A stretch of DNA of 64,000 nt from Idiomarinaceae bacterium HL-53. Lineage in GTDB: Bacteria > Pseudomonadota > Gammaproteobacteria > Enterobacterales > Alteromonadaceae. A program made the position numbers and the translations under genes. Below the pieces are notes generated by a model that had not been told where the DNA came from, did no database searches, and saw nothing but the letters and a program-made list of their open reading frames with translations. The stretch lies in the NCBI GenBank assembly GCA_001458075.1, contig LN899469.1:682001-746000 (forward strand), in the 5' to 3' direction. Every line of letters starts with the position of its first letter. Position 1 is the first letter of the stretch. Positions 36,339-45,939 of the stretch are shown here, piece by piece.

Positions 36339-36362
36339 ATATTTAAGATTGGAAAAGTCGGT

Positions 36363-36920
36363 ATGAAAGCACCTCAACTAATTGATGCAGACAATTCGCT
36401 CGTGGTCGTCATTGATATTCAAGAAAAGCTTTTTCCTGCTATCGCGGGTGCAGAGGCAGTAGTTGAACGTGCCCACTGGTTGGTGTCTGCAGCACAAGAG
36501 CTCGGTATTCCCTTTTGGTTCACAGAACAGTACCCAGAGGGGCTTGGAAAAACGGTTGCACAGTTTAAACATTTGCAATCCGAGAAAAATACGATTATCA
36601 AACATCACTTTAGTGCTTGGCAGCAACCCGATTTTCAAAGCATGTTACGTATGTCTGAGCGCCAGCAGGTAATTTTAGTTGGTACTGAAACGCACGTGTG
36701 CGTATTACAAACAGCGCTCGATCTATTACATTTTGGCTTTGACGTGTTTATCGTGGATGAAGCGGTTGGTTCTCGTGCGGACTCAAGTAAACGTATAGCA
36801 TTAGAACGTATGGAGAACGCTGGTGCACAAATCATCAACGGTGAAATGGCTGTGTTCGAGTGGCTCCACGACAGTGCAGCCCCCTCATTTAAGACGATCA
36901 GCAAAAAGTATCTGCGCTAA
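36363..36920 (+). CDS. isochorismatase-like (YcaC-type) cysteine hydrolase
   Basis: Cytoplasmic hydrolase of 185 residues in the isochorismatase superfamily. The ATG at 36363 (MKAPQLIDADNSLVVVIDIQEKLFP) is preceded by GGAAAAG and lies after the acylase terminator. The Asp-Lys-Cys triad is visible: Asp in VVIDIQ (about 19), Lys in IIKHHFSAW (about 79), Cys in THVCVLQTA (about 116). The overall pattern, including DEAVGSR and the C-terminal SKKYLR, resembles YcaC-type proteins whose substrates are unknown. It may depend on read-through or a weak promoter, since none is obvious after the terminator. Confidence 0.88.
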   Translation: MKAPQLIDADNSLVVVIDIQEKLFPAIAGAEAVVERAHWLVSAAQELGIPFWFTEQYPEGLGKTVAQFKHLQSEKNTIIKHHFSAWQQPDFQSMLRMSERQQVILVGTETHVCVLQTALDLLHFGFDVFIVDEAVGSRADSSKRIALERMENAGAQIINGEMAVFEWLHDSAAPSFKTISKKYLR

Positions 36921-38267
36921 TTATTGGTAAGCGGCTGCAATCTCTGAAAGCTTCTCATCAATCATTGATTTGGACAACCAACGACCTTGAACAAAGACGC
37001 CTTCCATTGCCTTCAATGCATCTAGGCTCTCGACTGGATTCTCGCTAAGTAATAACAAATCGGCTCTGGCACCCACCTCAACGACGCCAAAACGATCTTC
37101 AATCCCAGCCTCCACAAGTAAGTGCTCACTTACAGCGCGAGTCCCACTTACTAAAACCTCGTAAGGGCTCATTCCCGCAGCTAGCATGTGTGGAAACTCT
37201 CGATGAACCGAAAATCCCGGTACGCTATAAAGCTGTGGAGCGTCTGTGCCAAGCAAGATTTCCACACCTTCCTGATGAAATATCTCGAGTAGCCTGCGAC
37301 GGTTTTCAGCATGCAAAGCTGCAGTTTCCACAGTTGCATAACCTGAGTTCGGGTTTTCTGCATAGGCCTTCCAGCGCTCACGCAGTGCCTTTGGCATATA
37401 TTGCAGCTCTTCGTAAGTTTCGAGCTCCCGCACGTCGCCAGCGCCAATAATAGTTTCCCACAAGGCTTGCGTAGGTACCATCGCTACGCCGTGAGCACGG
37501 CTAAATTGCGCCAACGCACGTGCCTCCGCCTCATTTATGGGCTGCGTAAACCCATAGAGTGCAGTCATGTAACCATCCAAATGATCGATGGTGCTGGAGC
37601 CCAAAATTATCGCATGTCGTACGCCTACAGCTTCGGGCACATGCCCGCCAAAAGAGATCTTCTCAACACGTGCCGTTTCGGACAACGCTTGGTATTCCCT
37701 TAAACTGAGGCCCGGGTGCACTTTTAAGAGCTTCCAGCCCTCTTCTGCTTGGGTGCGCACACGTCTTCTTACATCACTCACGCCATCTACACTACCACCC
37801 GAGAAACTCGGACCGGCCAAATACAACGTGGGCCCCCAACGCTCGCCAGCAACAATCTCGTTCGCCAACTGTAATTGGTGCGGATATCCCAACATGCCAC
37901 GCACCGTGGTCACTCCGCCGGCGAGGTATAGGAAGAGTACATCGTTAACGTAACGCTCAGGGAAATCTTGAAAGTTTGCAAGGGGAGGTACATGCCCATG
38001 CATTTCGGCAAGGCCGGGCACTAGATACTTACCTGCTCCAGAAATTTGCGTATGCTCAGCGGGAAGAGTGAGCGTCCCTGTGTGACCGATTTGTCTAATT
38101 ACGCCGCTTTCGATCACAACATCTTGGTTCTCTAGAACAAGCGTTTGAGCCTCCGACGCGCGAGTCATTGGAACCACGTGAACATTCGTTACCAAATAGG
38201 TTTCAGCCTGAACCGAGCACGCGCACAATAAGAGCGTAAGCCAACCAACTAAGATTTTTGTTCGCAT
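36921..38267 (-). CDS. secreted amidohydrolase
   Basis: Metal-dependent hydrolase of 448 residues with a signal peptide (MRTKILVGWLTLLLCACSVQA/E). Metal ligands of the amidohydrolase superfamily are in place: EMHGHVP (His-x-His), a Lys in LLKVHPG, His in GGHVPEA and in STIDHLDGY, and the Asp in LGTDAPQ. The C-terminal VEVGARADLLLLSENPVE segment closes the small beta domain. It resembles imidazolonepropionase/prolidase-like members; the substrate is unknown. Its start overlaps the sodium-channel gene by 19 bases (GGAGAAATT precedes the ATG), so it is probably the last gene of the mnh-channel operon. Confidence 0.9.
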   Translation of the reverse strand: MRTKILVGWLTLLLCACSVQAETYLVTNVHVVPMTRASEAQTLVLENQDVVIESGVIRQIGHTGTLTLPAEHTQISGAGKYLVPGLAEMHGHVPPLANFQDFPERYVNDVLFLYLAGGVTTVRGMLGYPHQLQLANEIVAGERWGPTLYLAGPSFSGGSVDGVSDVRRRVRTQAEEGWKLLKVHPGLSLREYQALSETARVEKISFGGHVPEAVGVRHAIILGSSTIDHLDGYMTALYGFTQPINEAEARALAQFSRAHGVAMVPTQALWETIIGAGDVRELETYEELQYMPKALRERWKAYAENPNSGYATVETAALHAENRRRLLEIFHQEGVEILLGTDAPQLYSVPGFSVHREFPHMLAAGMSPYEVLVSGTRAVSEHLLVEAGIEDRFGVVEVGARADLLLLSENPVESLDALKAMEGVFVQGRWLSKSMIDEKLSEIAAAYQ

Positions 38268-39097
38268 AATTTCTCCAAAGTGCGATGCATCTCTTGGAGT
38301 TGCTTTTCCACTTTATCTACTTGTTCGCGAACATGATGAATATCTCCTGCTTCACCTTGGTCGTGTTCAAGATCATAAGCGGCGCTCTCCTTCTGCATCA
38401 CTTGTAGCACAATACCTATCATCATATTTAAGAAAATAAAGGCACTGATAAAAATGAAGCTCACATAGTACAACCATGACATTGGATAGACCGCCATGGT
38501 CTCATACATGATAGAAGTCCAGCTTTCAAAGGTAGCAATACGAAAGAGTGTCAGCATGGCAATTGAGATATTGTCCCAATAAAACGGGTTAATATCTTGG
38601 AAAATAAAGCTCCCCACTGCGCCATAAATGTAGAAAATAATAAACATGAACAATGCTACGTAAGTCATGCGTGGAAGTGCCTTCAAGAATGCGTTCATGA
38701 GCATTCTTAACTCTGGCACCATACTTACTAAGCGGAGTACACGGAAGACACGCAGCAGTCGCGCTAACAGCACCGTTTCGCCCTGATCAACAGGAATCAG
38801 GCTTGCGACCACGATAATAAAATCAAATAGGTTCCAACCTGAACGAAAGAAATCTCGAAAGCGCTTCTCAGCCAACATCCGAATTAAGATTTCCACCACG
38901 AAAAATAAGGTGACGGCCCAGTCTAAAATGCTAAGTACATGGTCGAAGCGGCTCGTTTCTTCATACGTCTTAGCCCCGACCATGAGTGCTGACAAAACGA
39001 TGATCGAGATCACCACCGTTTCAAAAATTTTGTTGGCACGCAACTCTAAAAAACGTTGCTGCCAGTTGGCAGCAACGCGTTCTGATTTCTCACTCAT
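38249..39097 (-). CDS. bacterial voltage-gated sodium channel (NaChBac-type)
   Basis: Six-helix ion channel of 282 residues. S1-S4 form the voltage sensor; S4 reads LLARLLRVFRVLRLV with Arg at 113, 116, 119 and 122, the three-residue spacing needed for voltage sensing. Pore helices S5-S6 flank the filter TFESW (189-193), close to the TLESW filter of NaChBac, so sodium selectivity is expected from Glu191. S6 ends FIFLNMMIGIVLQVM. The C-terminus (about 253-280) is a coiled coil typical of tetrameric BacNav channels. It begins 18 bases after mnhG, in line with a role in sodium cycling alongside the antiporter. Confidence 0.93.
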   Translation of the reverse strand: MSEKSERVAANWQQRFLELRANKIFETVVISIIVLSALMVGAKTYEETSRFDHVLSILDWAVTLFFVVEILIRMLAEKRFRDFFRSGWNLFDFIIVVASLIPVDQGETVLLARLLRVFRVLRLVSMVPELRMLMNAFLKALPRMTYVALFMFIIFYIYGAVGSFIFQDINPFYWDNISIAMLTLFRIATFESWTSIMYETMAVYPMSWLYYVSFIFISAFIFLNMMIGIVLQVMQKESAAYDLEHDQGEAGDIHHVREQVDKVEKQLQEMHRTLEKLCEQKS

Positions 39098-39115
39098 ATC
39101 GCTCTCTTCTTAGAA

Positions 39116-39469
39116 CTACTCTTCGTTTGCGTCGCTCGCTTGCTTCGCCTGTTGTTCTGTATGTTTGGCCTGATGCTGTACTTTCAAGTGGAGTGCTGCT
39201 TTTGCCACAATGTGGGCGCTTGCAGGTGCAGTAATGAAGAGAAATAGTGTAATCAGCAACTCTTGAAACTGAAGTTGCCGTTCTAACTGCGTAAAATAGA
39301 GCATGGAGCCAAAAATCATACCGCCAACACCGAGCGTGGTTGCCTTGGTTGGCCCATGCAATCGGCGAAAAAAATCAGGGAGCTTTGCTAAACCAATCGA
39401 GCCGACCAGCGCAAAGAATGCTCCCACGAGAAGGAATACAGAGACTGTTACTTCAACCCATAATGGCAT
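39116..39469 (-). CDS. mnhG: Mrp-type Na+/H+ antiporter subunit G
   Basis: Small membrane subunit of 117 residues with three hydrophobic segments. KLPDFFRRLHGPTKATTLGVGG is the MnhG/MrpG signature (usual form LPDvytRlHaatKattlG). The C-terminal tail is polar and Lys/Gln/Glu-rich. It follows mnhF by eight bases and is the last antiporter gene before the sodium-channel gene. Confidence 0.94.
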   Translation of the reverse strand: MPLWVEVTVSVFLLVGAFFALVGSIGLAKLPDFFRRLHGPTKATTLGVGGMIFGSMLYFTQLERQLQFQELLITLFLFITAPASAHIVAKAALHLKVQHQAKHTEQQAKQASDANEE

Positions 39470-39477
39470 AGCCCCTC

Positions 39478-39747
39478 CTACTCTATAATGTCGCCACGAA
39501 GAATATATTTAGACACCGCCACAGTGCCCACGAAGCCCATCATTGCGATCAACATTGCCGCTTCAAAGAACACTAATGACGATTGCAAAATACCTAACAA
39601 AACAATCAGTGCGATGGTGTTGATATACATGGTATCGAGCGCCAAAATTCGATCGGGCAATGTGGGGCCTTTCGCCAAACGGTAGAGATTCAAAAGTAGC
39701 GCAATACTTAACGCCACAATACAAATAGTGATTACTGTGGGTAACAT
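39478..39747 (-). CDS. mnhF: Mrp-type Na+/H+ antiporter subunit F
   Basis: Three-helix subunit of 89 residues. RLAKGPTLPDRILALDTMYIN is the MnhF/MrpF signature. It overlaps the end of mnhE by 16 bases, indicating translational coupling. Confidence 0.94.
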   Translation of the reverse strand: MLPTVITICIVALSIALLLNLYRLAKGPTLPDRILALDTMYINTIALIVLLGILQSSLVFFEAAMLIAMMGFVGTVAVSKYILRGDIIE

Positions 39748-40235
39748 TCGAAAATCTCCTTCAACGGCTTTTCGTAACGCGCTTTAATGGCGGTAATCTC
39801 TTTTTCTACGTCGTTCACATTGAGTGCGTGAACCAGTAAATGCTTCCGGTCCGGTGTTAAGTCGGCGGACACAGTTCCCGGCGTAAGCGAGATGGTTCCT
39901 GCAAGTACAGAAATAGTGAAGTCGTTTTTCACTTCAAGAGGTATCTCAAAAAATGCCGCATTCAGTTTATGGCTCGGGCCGAGGATCTGCTTCGCAACAA
40001 TAAAGTTCGCGATCATAATATCGCCCAGCACTTTGAGAATATACCAAGCAAGGTGGAGTGGCTTGTGTACTTTGACTGCATTTGGCCAAAAATCTTGCAC
40101 TAAATACGGGATAACAAGTGCTAACAAGGTTCCAAGCACAAAATGACCGGGCGAGAAACTGTTTAACACCATCCAGGTGATTAACATGAGTAAACTCAGG
40201 ACGGGGTGAGGCACCCAACGCTTTTTTGTGTTCAT
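39732..40235 (-). CDS. mnhE: Mrp-type Na+/H+ antiporter subunit E
   Basis: Subunit of 167 residues with an N-terminal pair of membrane segments and a cytoplasmic part. The family core is clear: LAWYILKVLGDIMIANFIVAKQIL and ISLTPGTVSADL. Its ATG overlaps the mnhD stop by four bases (ATGA-type coupling). Confidence 0.94.
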   Translation of the reverse strand: MNTKKRWVPHPVLSLLMLITWMVLNSFSPGHFVLGTLLALVIPYLVQDFWPNAVKVHKPLHLAWYILKVLGDIMIANFIVAKQILGPSHKLNAAFFEIPLEVKNDFTISVLAGTISLTPGTVSADLTPDRKHLLVHALNVNDVEKEITAIKARYEKPLKEIFECYPQ

Positions 40236-41737
40236 GACGGTACCACCTCAAAGTTAAAGACAGCACGATAATAAAGGCTTGAATCTTGGAGCTGTTCGCC
40301 CATATCACTCAAATAGCCCAATAGGGGCTCTGTGAAAATCACCAGTGCCAGCATCACAAACAACATGGCACACAAACCAAGCCATGCGCTGCGCTCGATT
40401 GCAGGCGTACTTGATTTTGGCTCATTCACGCGCCAAAAGAATGTGCTGCCTGTTCTCACAATCGCGACTAACGTGGCGAGACTTGCAAGAAGTATTACCG
40501 TCCAATACCAAGCCTTCACTGCCCCACTCGGGGTCGCACTCAACAATAATACTTTGCCGAAGAATCCACTAAATGGTGGCATGCCAATGAGGGCAATGGC
40601 ACACAAGAAAAATACAATACCGACACTTTTATATGGCTTCATTTGCGGTCCACGAACGATACTATCGAAACTGCTCCCGCGCTGTTTACCAATGACATTT
40701 GCTAATAAAAATAGAAGCGCAGTTAGCCAAGTTGAGTGAGCTAAATAATAAAATAAGGCTTGCGTGGCCTCAGCCGTGTGAATTGCAACCGCTCCCAGCA
40801 TTGTACCGACCGAAATAACCACCGTATAAGCAATCTGTGTGCGAAACTTACGAGCACCCATCACTCCAATTGCACCAGCCACCATGGTGGCTAGCGCCAG
40901 CGGCCAAAGCCATGCAACGAGTGTCTCCTTGATCGGATCTTGCATAAAGATCATACCGTGCACACGCACAATAGAGTAAATGCCAACTTTTGTCATAATG
41001 GCGAACAATGCGGCAACCGGCGCCGTTGCACTGGTATAGGCGCGCGGTAGCCAGAAATATAACGGTAAAATAGCCGCTTTCAGGCCAAATACGAGCAACA
41101 GGATAAGTGCTGAAGCGGTCACTAACGGCACGTTATCAGGCGTCACATTTGCCATTCTTTCAGCTAAGTGAGCCATATTGAGCGTACCTAAGGTTCCATA
41201 CAAAACCGCAACGCCAATTATAAATAAACTCGAACCGACGAGATTTAGTATTACGTAGTGCAAACCGGCCTTTGCTCGGTCTTTGCCACCGCCATGCAAC
41301 AAGAGTGCATAAGAAGCGATCAACATTACTTCGAAGAACACAAAAAGGTTAAAAATATCGCCTGTCAGAAATGCGCCATTCACGCCCATCACTAAGAAGT
41401 GAATGAGAGGCTGTAAATTATCGGCGCGTTCATCTTTGCCATGAAAGCAAAAAATAATAGCGGCGATCACTAAAATTGCGTTCACAAATATCATGAAACT
41501 GCTAAGACGATCGGCAACTAAAATAATGCCAAAAGGAATTTCCCAATTCCCCAGCGAGTAGATCTCAATGGTACCCGTAGATGCCTGTTGCATAAGGGTA
41601 ACCGATAGATTTAAGAGCGCAATCGCAGAGATCAAACTCAGGCCACGTGTGATTTTCAAACTACTGCGCGCTAAGAATACCAATAATATGGCTGTAATTG
41701 CCGGAAGGAGAATAGGCGCGATTGCTAGATGAGTCAC
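40232..41737 (-). CDS. mnhD: Mrp-type Na+/H+ antiporter subunit D
   Basis: Polytopic proton-pumping-type subunit of 501 residues, homologous to the NuoL/M/N proteins of complex I. The antiporter domain shows GDIFNLFVFFEVMLIASYALL with the conserved Glu, then LKAAILPLYFWLPRAYTSATAPVAALFAIMTKVGIY with the conserved Lys. About 14 membrane segments are expected. It overlaps mnhC and mnhE by four bases on each side. Confidence 0.95.
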   Translation of the reverse strand: MTHLAIAPILLPAITAILLVFLARSSLKITRGLSLISAIALLNLSVTLMQQASTGTIEIYSLGNWEIPFGIILVADRLSSFMIFVNAILVIAAIIFCFHGKDERADNLQPLIHFLVMGVNGAFLTGDIFNLFVFFEVMLIASYALLLHGGGKDRAKAGLHYVILNLVGSSLFIIGVAVLYGTLGTLNMAHLAERMANVTPDNVPLVTASALILLLVFGLKAAILPLYFWLPRAYTSATAPVAALFAIMTKVGIYSIVRVHGMIFMQDPIKETLVAWLWPLALATMVAGAIGVMGARKFRTQIAYTVVISVGTMLGAVAIHTAEATQALFYYLAHSTWLTALLFLLANVIGKQRGSSFDSIVRGPQMKPYKSVGIVFFLCAIALIGMPPFSGFFGKVLLLSATPSGAVKAWYWTVILLASLATLVAIVRTGSTFFWRVNEPKSSTPAIERSAWLGLCAMLFVMLALVIFTEPLLGYLSDMGEQLQDSSLYYRAVFNFEVVPS

Positions 41738-42084
41738 CGATTAGCCTCCTTCACATCTTCAATTGAATCACGACCGTCTACATGGTCATTGCCGAGGTCG
41801 GCCCGAGCTCTGAGCGCTAAAACAACAACAAACGCAGTCATTGCAAAACCGATGACAATAGCGGTTAACGCGAGCGCTTGCGGGAGCGGATCTGTGTAGG
41901 GTGCATCCATGTTCGCTAATGGTGGCGCGTTGTACTGAAAACGCCCCATAGAAAATAAGAAAAGATTCACCGCATAGGTGAGCAGGGTCAAACCCATCAC
42001 GACAGGGAACGTTCTCGATCTGAGAATCAAATAAAGCCCTGTTCCGGTAAGGACTGCAATTACGACTGCAAACAACAATTCCAT
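41734..42084 (-). CDS. mnhC: Mrp-type Na+/H+ antiporter subunit C
   Basis: NuoK-like subunit of 116 residues with three membrane segments. GLYLILRSRTFPVVMGLTLLTYAVNLFLFS and DPLPQALALTAIVIGFAMTAFVV are the family blocks. It starts nine bases after mnhA. Confidence 0.95.
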   Translation of the reverse strand: MELLFAVVIAVLTGTGLYLILRSRTFPVVMGLTLLTYAVNLFLFSMGRFQYNAPPLANMDAPYTDPLPQALALTAIVIGFAMTAFVVVLALRARADLGNDHVDGRDSIEDVKEANR

Positions 42085-42093
42085 GAAAACCCC

Positions 42094-44880
42094 TTAATCG
42101 TCCACGCGGGAGGTTGTAGTGAGTTTACCGATATAGGCCAAGATAAGCAGAGTCGTAGCCACTACAGTTAAAAACACACCCAAATCAAACGGTATCGCAG
42201 AGGAAACTTCAAATTTACCCACGATAGGCCACTCAAGGTACGCATAAGTTGAAGTGAGGAATGGGTATCCAAAGAGCCAACTCCCGAGCCCGGTTAAACC
42301 CGCGATAAGTACACCACCCGCTATCCAATTTGGATAATTAAACTGGAAGCGTTCACGAATAAAACCTACACCGCTCGCCACATACTGAAGAATAAGCGCA
42401 ATACTTGTAATCAAGCCAGCAATAAACCCCCCACCCGGCGCATTGTGTCCGCGTAAGAAAATATACACCGACACCATAAGCGCTAACGGCAGTATCATGC
42501 GGCCCATCATGGAGAGTAGCGGTGGGTGTCGGACAGGATCCCAAGGACGGCCCTCTTTGTCTGTGAGCGGTAACGGTAGATATAAATTTCTCAACAACGT
42601 CGCAATACCGATACCTGCGATACCCAATACAATAATTTCACCAAAGGTGTCAAAGCCACGGAAGTCGACCAAAATAACGTTCACTACGTTATAACCGCCG
42701 CCCTCTGGTTTTGAATTCTGAATGAAAAAGTCAGCAATGCTGTCTACGGGACGTGTGAGAATCGCATAGGTAAGTAGCCCCATACCTACACCCGCGAGGC
42801 CTGCTATTGTGGCGTCTCGCCAAACTCTCCGCGGTGATGATTCATTCGGAGTTTGTTGCGGCAAGAAATAGAGCGCCAACATGAGTAGAATAATGGTGAC
42901 AACCTCTACAGAGAGCTGAGTCATCGCTAAATCCGGCGCTGAGAACCGCGCAAATAAAATAGACACCATCAACCCTGCCACACTCAATATGAGAAGCCCG
43001 CCAAAGCGATTATGGTGAATGAGCACGGTACCAAAAGCAGAAATCATGAGCACAACGCAGGCAACGACGGCCACGATATCGAGCTCCGACAAAGGCACAC
43101 CGCCATTTAACTGCTGCATAGGCAAAAGTGCAGCCGCTATCATAACCACTAGCAAAATCACCGTGAAGGCGACATAGCGTTGCAACGACCCATTCTCAAG
43201 TTTGGCAACGAACTCCGTTGCTTCCATCATCACTTTGGTGACAGCGCCTTCGAAAATATGGAGTTCATTGAAAGGCTTACGCTTCTTGTACCATGCCAAC
43301 AATTTGTCTTTTTGTAGATACAGTAAGGCTCCGCCCACCAATGCAATGGCACTCATCAACAGCGGTAAATTGAAGCCATGCCAAATATAGATCGAGTAGG
43401 GCTCTGGCGCATAACCTAACACTGCGGCTGCGCCCGCATTTACATACGCTCCCACAAGTGGTTGCGCAAACAAGCCAACCGCTACACAGAGTGAAACCAT
43501 CAAGATGATAGGCGCTACCATAAGCTTTGAAGGTGCGTGTGGCGGGAAGTGGGGTGTTTTCTTCGCATCTCCGCTGAAAAAGGTATTCAACGCGAAACGG
43601 GCCGAATAATAAACTGAAAATACCGCGCCAAGCGTTGCCAAAACAGGAAGCGCCCAGCCCATGGCACCGAATGCTGGTACGTCGAGTACTGCTTTGAGCA
43701 TCATTTCCTTGCTCAAAAAGCCATTAAAGAAAGGCACGCCGGCCATTGCTGCAGCGGCTAACACTGATAGCACCGCAGTTAACGGCATATACTTATACAT
43801 GCCTCGAAGAATCCGTAAGTCGCGCGTACCTGTTTCATGATCGACGATACCGGCGGCCATAAACAGCGAAGCTTTGAATGCCGCATGGTTCAAAATGTGG
43901 AAGATACCGGCCAATACCGCAAGCTCGGTACTAATACCAAAGAGCATGGTAATTAAACCCAAGTGGCTTACTGTAGAGTACGCAAGAAGACCCTTTAAAT
44001 CATGCTTAAACATGGCCATAGCGGCCGCAAATACCATGGTGATCAGGCCAATAGAGGTCACTATAATCACCCAAAGATCAGTTCCACCGACCGCTGGATG
44101 CAAACGCGCAAGCAAGAATAAACCTGCTTTTACCATAGTTGCACTGTGCAAGTACGCAGACACCGGTGTAGGTGCTGCCATTGCATGCGGGAGCCAGAAA
44201 TGAAATGGAAACTGAGCTGATTTCGTAAACGCGCCGAGCAGCACAAGCACCAGCATCACCGGATATAAATGATGTGCAACGATGACTTCACGTGCTGCAA
44301 AAATCTCACTTAACTTGTAACTACCGGCGATCTCACCTAATAGAATAAGACCCGCAAGCAGCGCAAGCCCTCCACCTCCGGTAACGGCAAGCGCCATTCT
44401 TGCGCCTTTGCGAGCGTCGGAATTGTCTTGCCAATAACCGATCAGTAAAAACGATGTAATGCTCGTAAGCTCCCAAAATACGAATAACAACAATACGTTG
44501 TTTGAGAGCACGATACCGAGCATCGCCGTCATAAACATCAACAATAACGTGTAGAGCTTACCAATACTGTCGTTCTTTGAGAGATAAAAACGTGCGTACC
44601 AAATGACCAGTAATCCGATGCACAGAATGAGTAACGCAAACATAAGACTCAACGCGTCTACTCTGAACTCAAAATTCAGCCCTAAACTGGGGACCCAAGG
44701 TAGGATGATTTCTTGCGTTTCTCCGCGCAGCACTGAAGGAACGTATGAGAACGCGAGCACAGTTGCGACCAACGGCGGAAGCAACGTAATAACGAGGCTG
44801 AAATTACGACCGAAGCGTTCTGTGACACGAGGCATCCATGCTAAGAGTATGGGTAGAAAAACAATCACTAAAAGGGCCAT
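42094..44880 (-). CDS. mnhA: Mrp-type Na+/H+ antiporter subunit A fused with subunit B (group 2)
   Basis: Large membrane subunit of 928 residues. The N-terminal NuoL-like part (about 1-500) has the LLLFVFWELTSITSFLLIGYW and KSAQFPFHFWLPHAMAAPTPVSAYLHSATMVKAG blocks. The C-terminal part carries the MrpA tail (RFSAPDLAMTQLSVEVVTIILL) and then an MrpB-like domain (about 790-915, YIFLRGHNAPGGGFIAGLI). There is no separate mnhB, so this is the fused group-2 arrangement seen in many proteobacteria. It is the first gene of the operon, with a promoter just upstream. The complex exchanges Na+ for H+, supporting salt and alkali tolerance. Confidence 0.95.
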   Translation of the reverse strand: MALLVIVFLPILLAWMPRVTERFGRNFSLVITLLPPLVATVLAFSYVPSVLRGETQEIILPWVPSLGLNFEFRVDALSLMFALLILCIGLLVIWYARFYLSKNDSIGKLYTLLLMFMTAMLGIVLSNNVLLLFVFWELTSITSFLLIGYWQDNSDARKGARMALAVTGGGGLALLAGLILLGEIAGSYKLSEIFAAREVIVAHHLYPVMLVLVLLGAFTKSAQFPFHFWLPHAMAAPTPVSAYLHSATMVKAGLFLLARLHPAVGGTDLWVIIVTSIGLITMVFAAAMAMFKHDLKGLLAYSTVSHLGLITMLFGISTELAVLAGIFHILNHAAFKASLFMAAGIVDHETGTRDLRILRGMYKYMPLTAVLSVLAAAAMAGVPFFNGFLSKEMMLKAVLDVPAFGAMGWALPVLATLGAVFSVYYSARFALNTFFSGDAKKTPHFPPHAPSKLMVAPIILMVSLCVAVGLFAQPLVGAYVNAGAAAVLGYAPEPYSIYIWHGFNLPLLMSAIALVGGALLYLQKDKLLAWYKKRKPFNELHIFEGAVTKVMMEATEFVAKLENGSLQRYVAFTVILLVVMIAAALLPMQQLNGGVPLSELDIVAVVACVVLMISAFGTVLIHHNRFGGLLILSVAGLMVSILFARFSAPDLAMTQLSVEVVTIILLMLALYFLPQQTPNESSPRRVWRDATIAGLAGVGMGLLTYAILTRPVDSIADFFIQNSKPEGGGYNVVNVILVDFRGFDTFGEIIVLGIAGIGIATLLRNLYLPLPLTDKEGRPWDPVRHPPLLSMMGRMILPLALMVSVYIFLRGHNAPGGGFIAGLITSIALILQYVASGVGFIRERFQFNYPNWIAGGVLIAGLTGLGSWLFGYPFLTSTYAYLEWPIVGKFEVSSAIPFDLGVFLTVVATTLLILAYIGKLTTTSRVDD

Positions 44881-44923
44881 GCTTGAGATAGTCCTCTTCC
44901 TGCGTTGATCGAAAAATTAAGCT

Positions 44924-44953
44924 AGCATACCAATAACTTTGTATCTTCGCCAA
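44924..44953 (-). promoter_or_regulatory. candidate promoter of the mnh operon
   Basis: On the minus strand, -35 TTGGCG (44953-44948), 18-bp spacer, -10 TATGCT (44929-44924), about 44 bases before the mnhA ATG. It lies in the 81-base gap after cysK. Confidence 0.42.
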
Positions 44954-44961
44954 AAAACTCG

Positions 44962-45930
44962 TTACGGTTTAAGCTCTTGCTCAGTGAAAACGTTGTCAAA
45001 CAGAGGGGTACTTAAATAACGCTCTGCTGAACTCGGTAAAATAACGACAATTCGCTTATCTCGGTAACTTGGTGATTCCTCGAGTAACTGGGCAACTGCA
45101 GCCACAGCGGCTCCTGAAGAAATACCCGCTAAGATCCCTTCCTCTCGCATAAGCCGATGCGCCATTTGCATGGCCTCCTCGTTACTCACCGTAATCGCTC
45201 GGTCAACAAGCGCAACATTCAAGTTCTTGGGCACGAATCCAGCACCAATTCCCTGAATCTTATGAGGCGAGGGGGCGAGCTTTTGTCCTGCCAAAGTTTG
45301 TGAAATCACGGGCGAGTCTTTGGGTTCAACAGCAATAATTTCTACGTTGCCCTCATTGATTTCATTAAAATATTGAGCAACACCAGTCAGCGTTCCACCG
45401 GTCCCAACCCCGGCAACGAACACGTCGGGGTGACCATTGAGCGATGCCTCAATTTCAGGCCCCGTAGTTTTCACATGTATTTCAGCATTTGCAGGGTTTT
45501 CAAACTGCTTGAGCAAAACATACTTTTCAGGCGCTTGTGCTGCGAGTTCTTCGGCGCGTTGAATGGCACCTTTCATGCCTAATTCCGACGGTGTTAACTC
45601 GAGAGTTGCCCCTAATGCCTTGAGTAATTTCCTACGTTCTAGGCTCATCGAGCGCGGCATGGTTAGCATAATACCATAACCTCGCGCGGCTGCCACATAG
45701 GCAAGCGCAATACCAGTGTTGCCCGAAGTCGCCTCCAACAACACTTTCCCTGGGGTGAGGAGCCCTTTTTGCTCAGCATTCCAGACCAAATTCGCACCCA
45801 AACGACATTTAACACTACCTGATGGATTTCTGCTCTCCATTTTGAGCAAGACGTTCCCGTTCACCACTCGATTGAGCTTCACTAAAGGGGTTTGGCCAAT
45901 ACTCTGTGAGTTATCCGAATAAACTGTCAT
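44962..45930 (-). CDS. cysK: cysteine synthase A
   Basis: PLP enzyme of 322 residues that combines O-acetylserine with sulfide to give cysteine. [12 protein letters not shown] opens the protein, and [16 protein letters not shown] contains the PLP-binding Lys (about 42), with Cys following as in Cys[21 protein letters not shown] binds the substrate, [15 protein letters not shown] binds the phosphate, and [10 protein letters not shown] is near the end. It follows cysE by nine bases, so synthase and acetyltransferase are made together and can form the regulatory CysE-CysK complex. Confidence 0.95.
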   Translation of the reverse strand: MTVYSDNSQSIGQTPLVKLNRVVNGNVLLKMESRNPSGSVKCRLGANLVWNAEQKGLLTPGKVLLEATSGNTGIALAYVAAARGYGIMLTMPRSMSLERRKLLKALGATLELTPSELGMKGAIQRAEELAAQAPEKYVLLKQFENPANAEIHVKTTGPEIEASLNGHPDVFVAGVGTGGTLTGVAQYFNEINEGNVEIIAVEPKDSPVISQTLAGQKLAPSPHKIQGIGAGFVPKNLNVALVDRAITVSNEEAMQMAHRLMREEGILAGISSGAAVAAVAQLLEESPSYRDKRIVVILPSSAERYLSTPLFDNVFTEQELKP

Positions 45931-45939
45931 GAAGTCTCT

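Noticed and set aside
36300-36362. Extended N-terminus of the isochorismatase-like gene
   Set aside because: The extension would translate the acylase terminator hairpin; a start with a ribosome site lies just after it at 36363.
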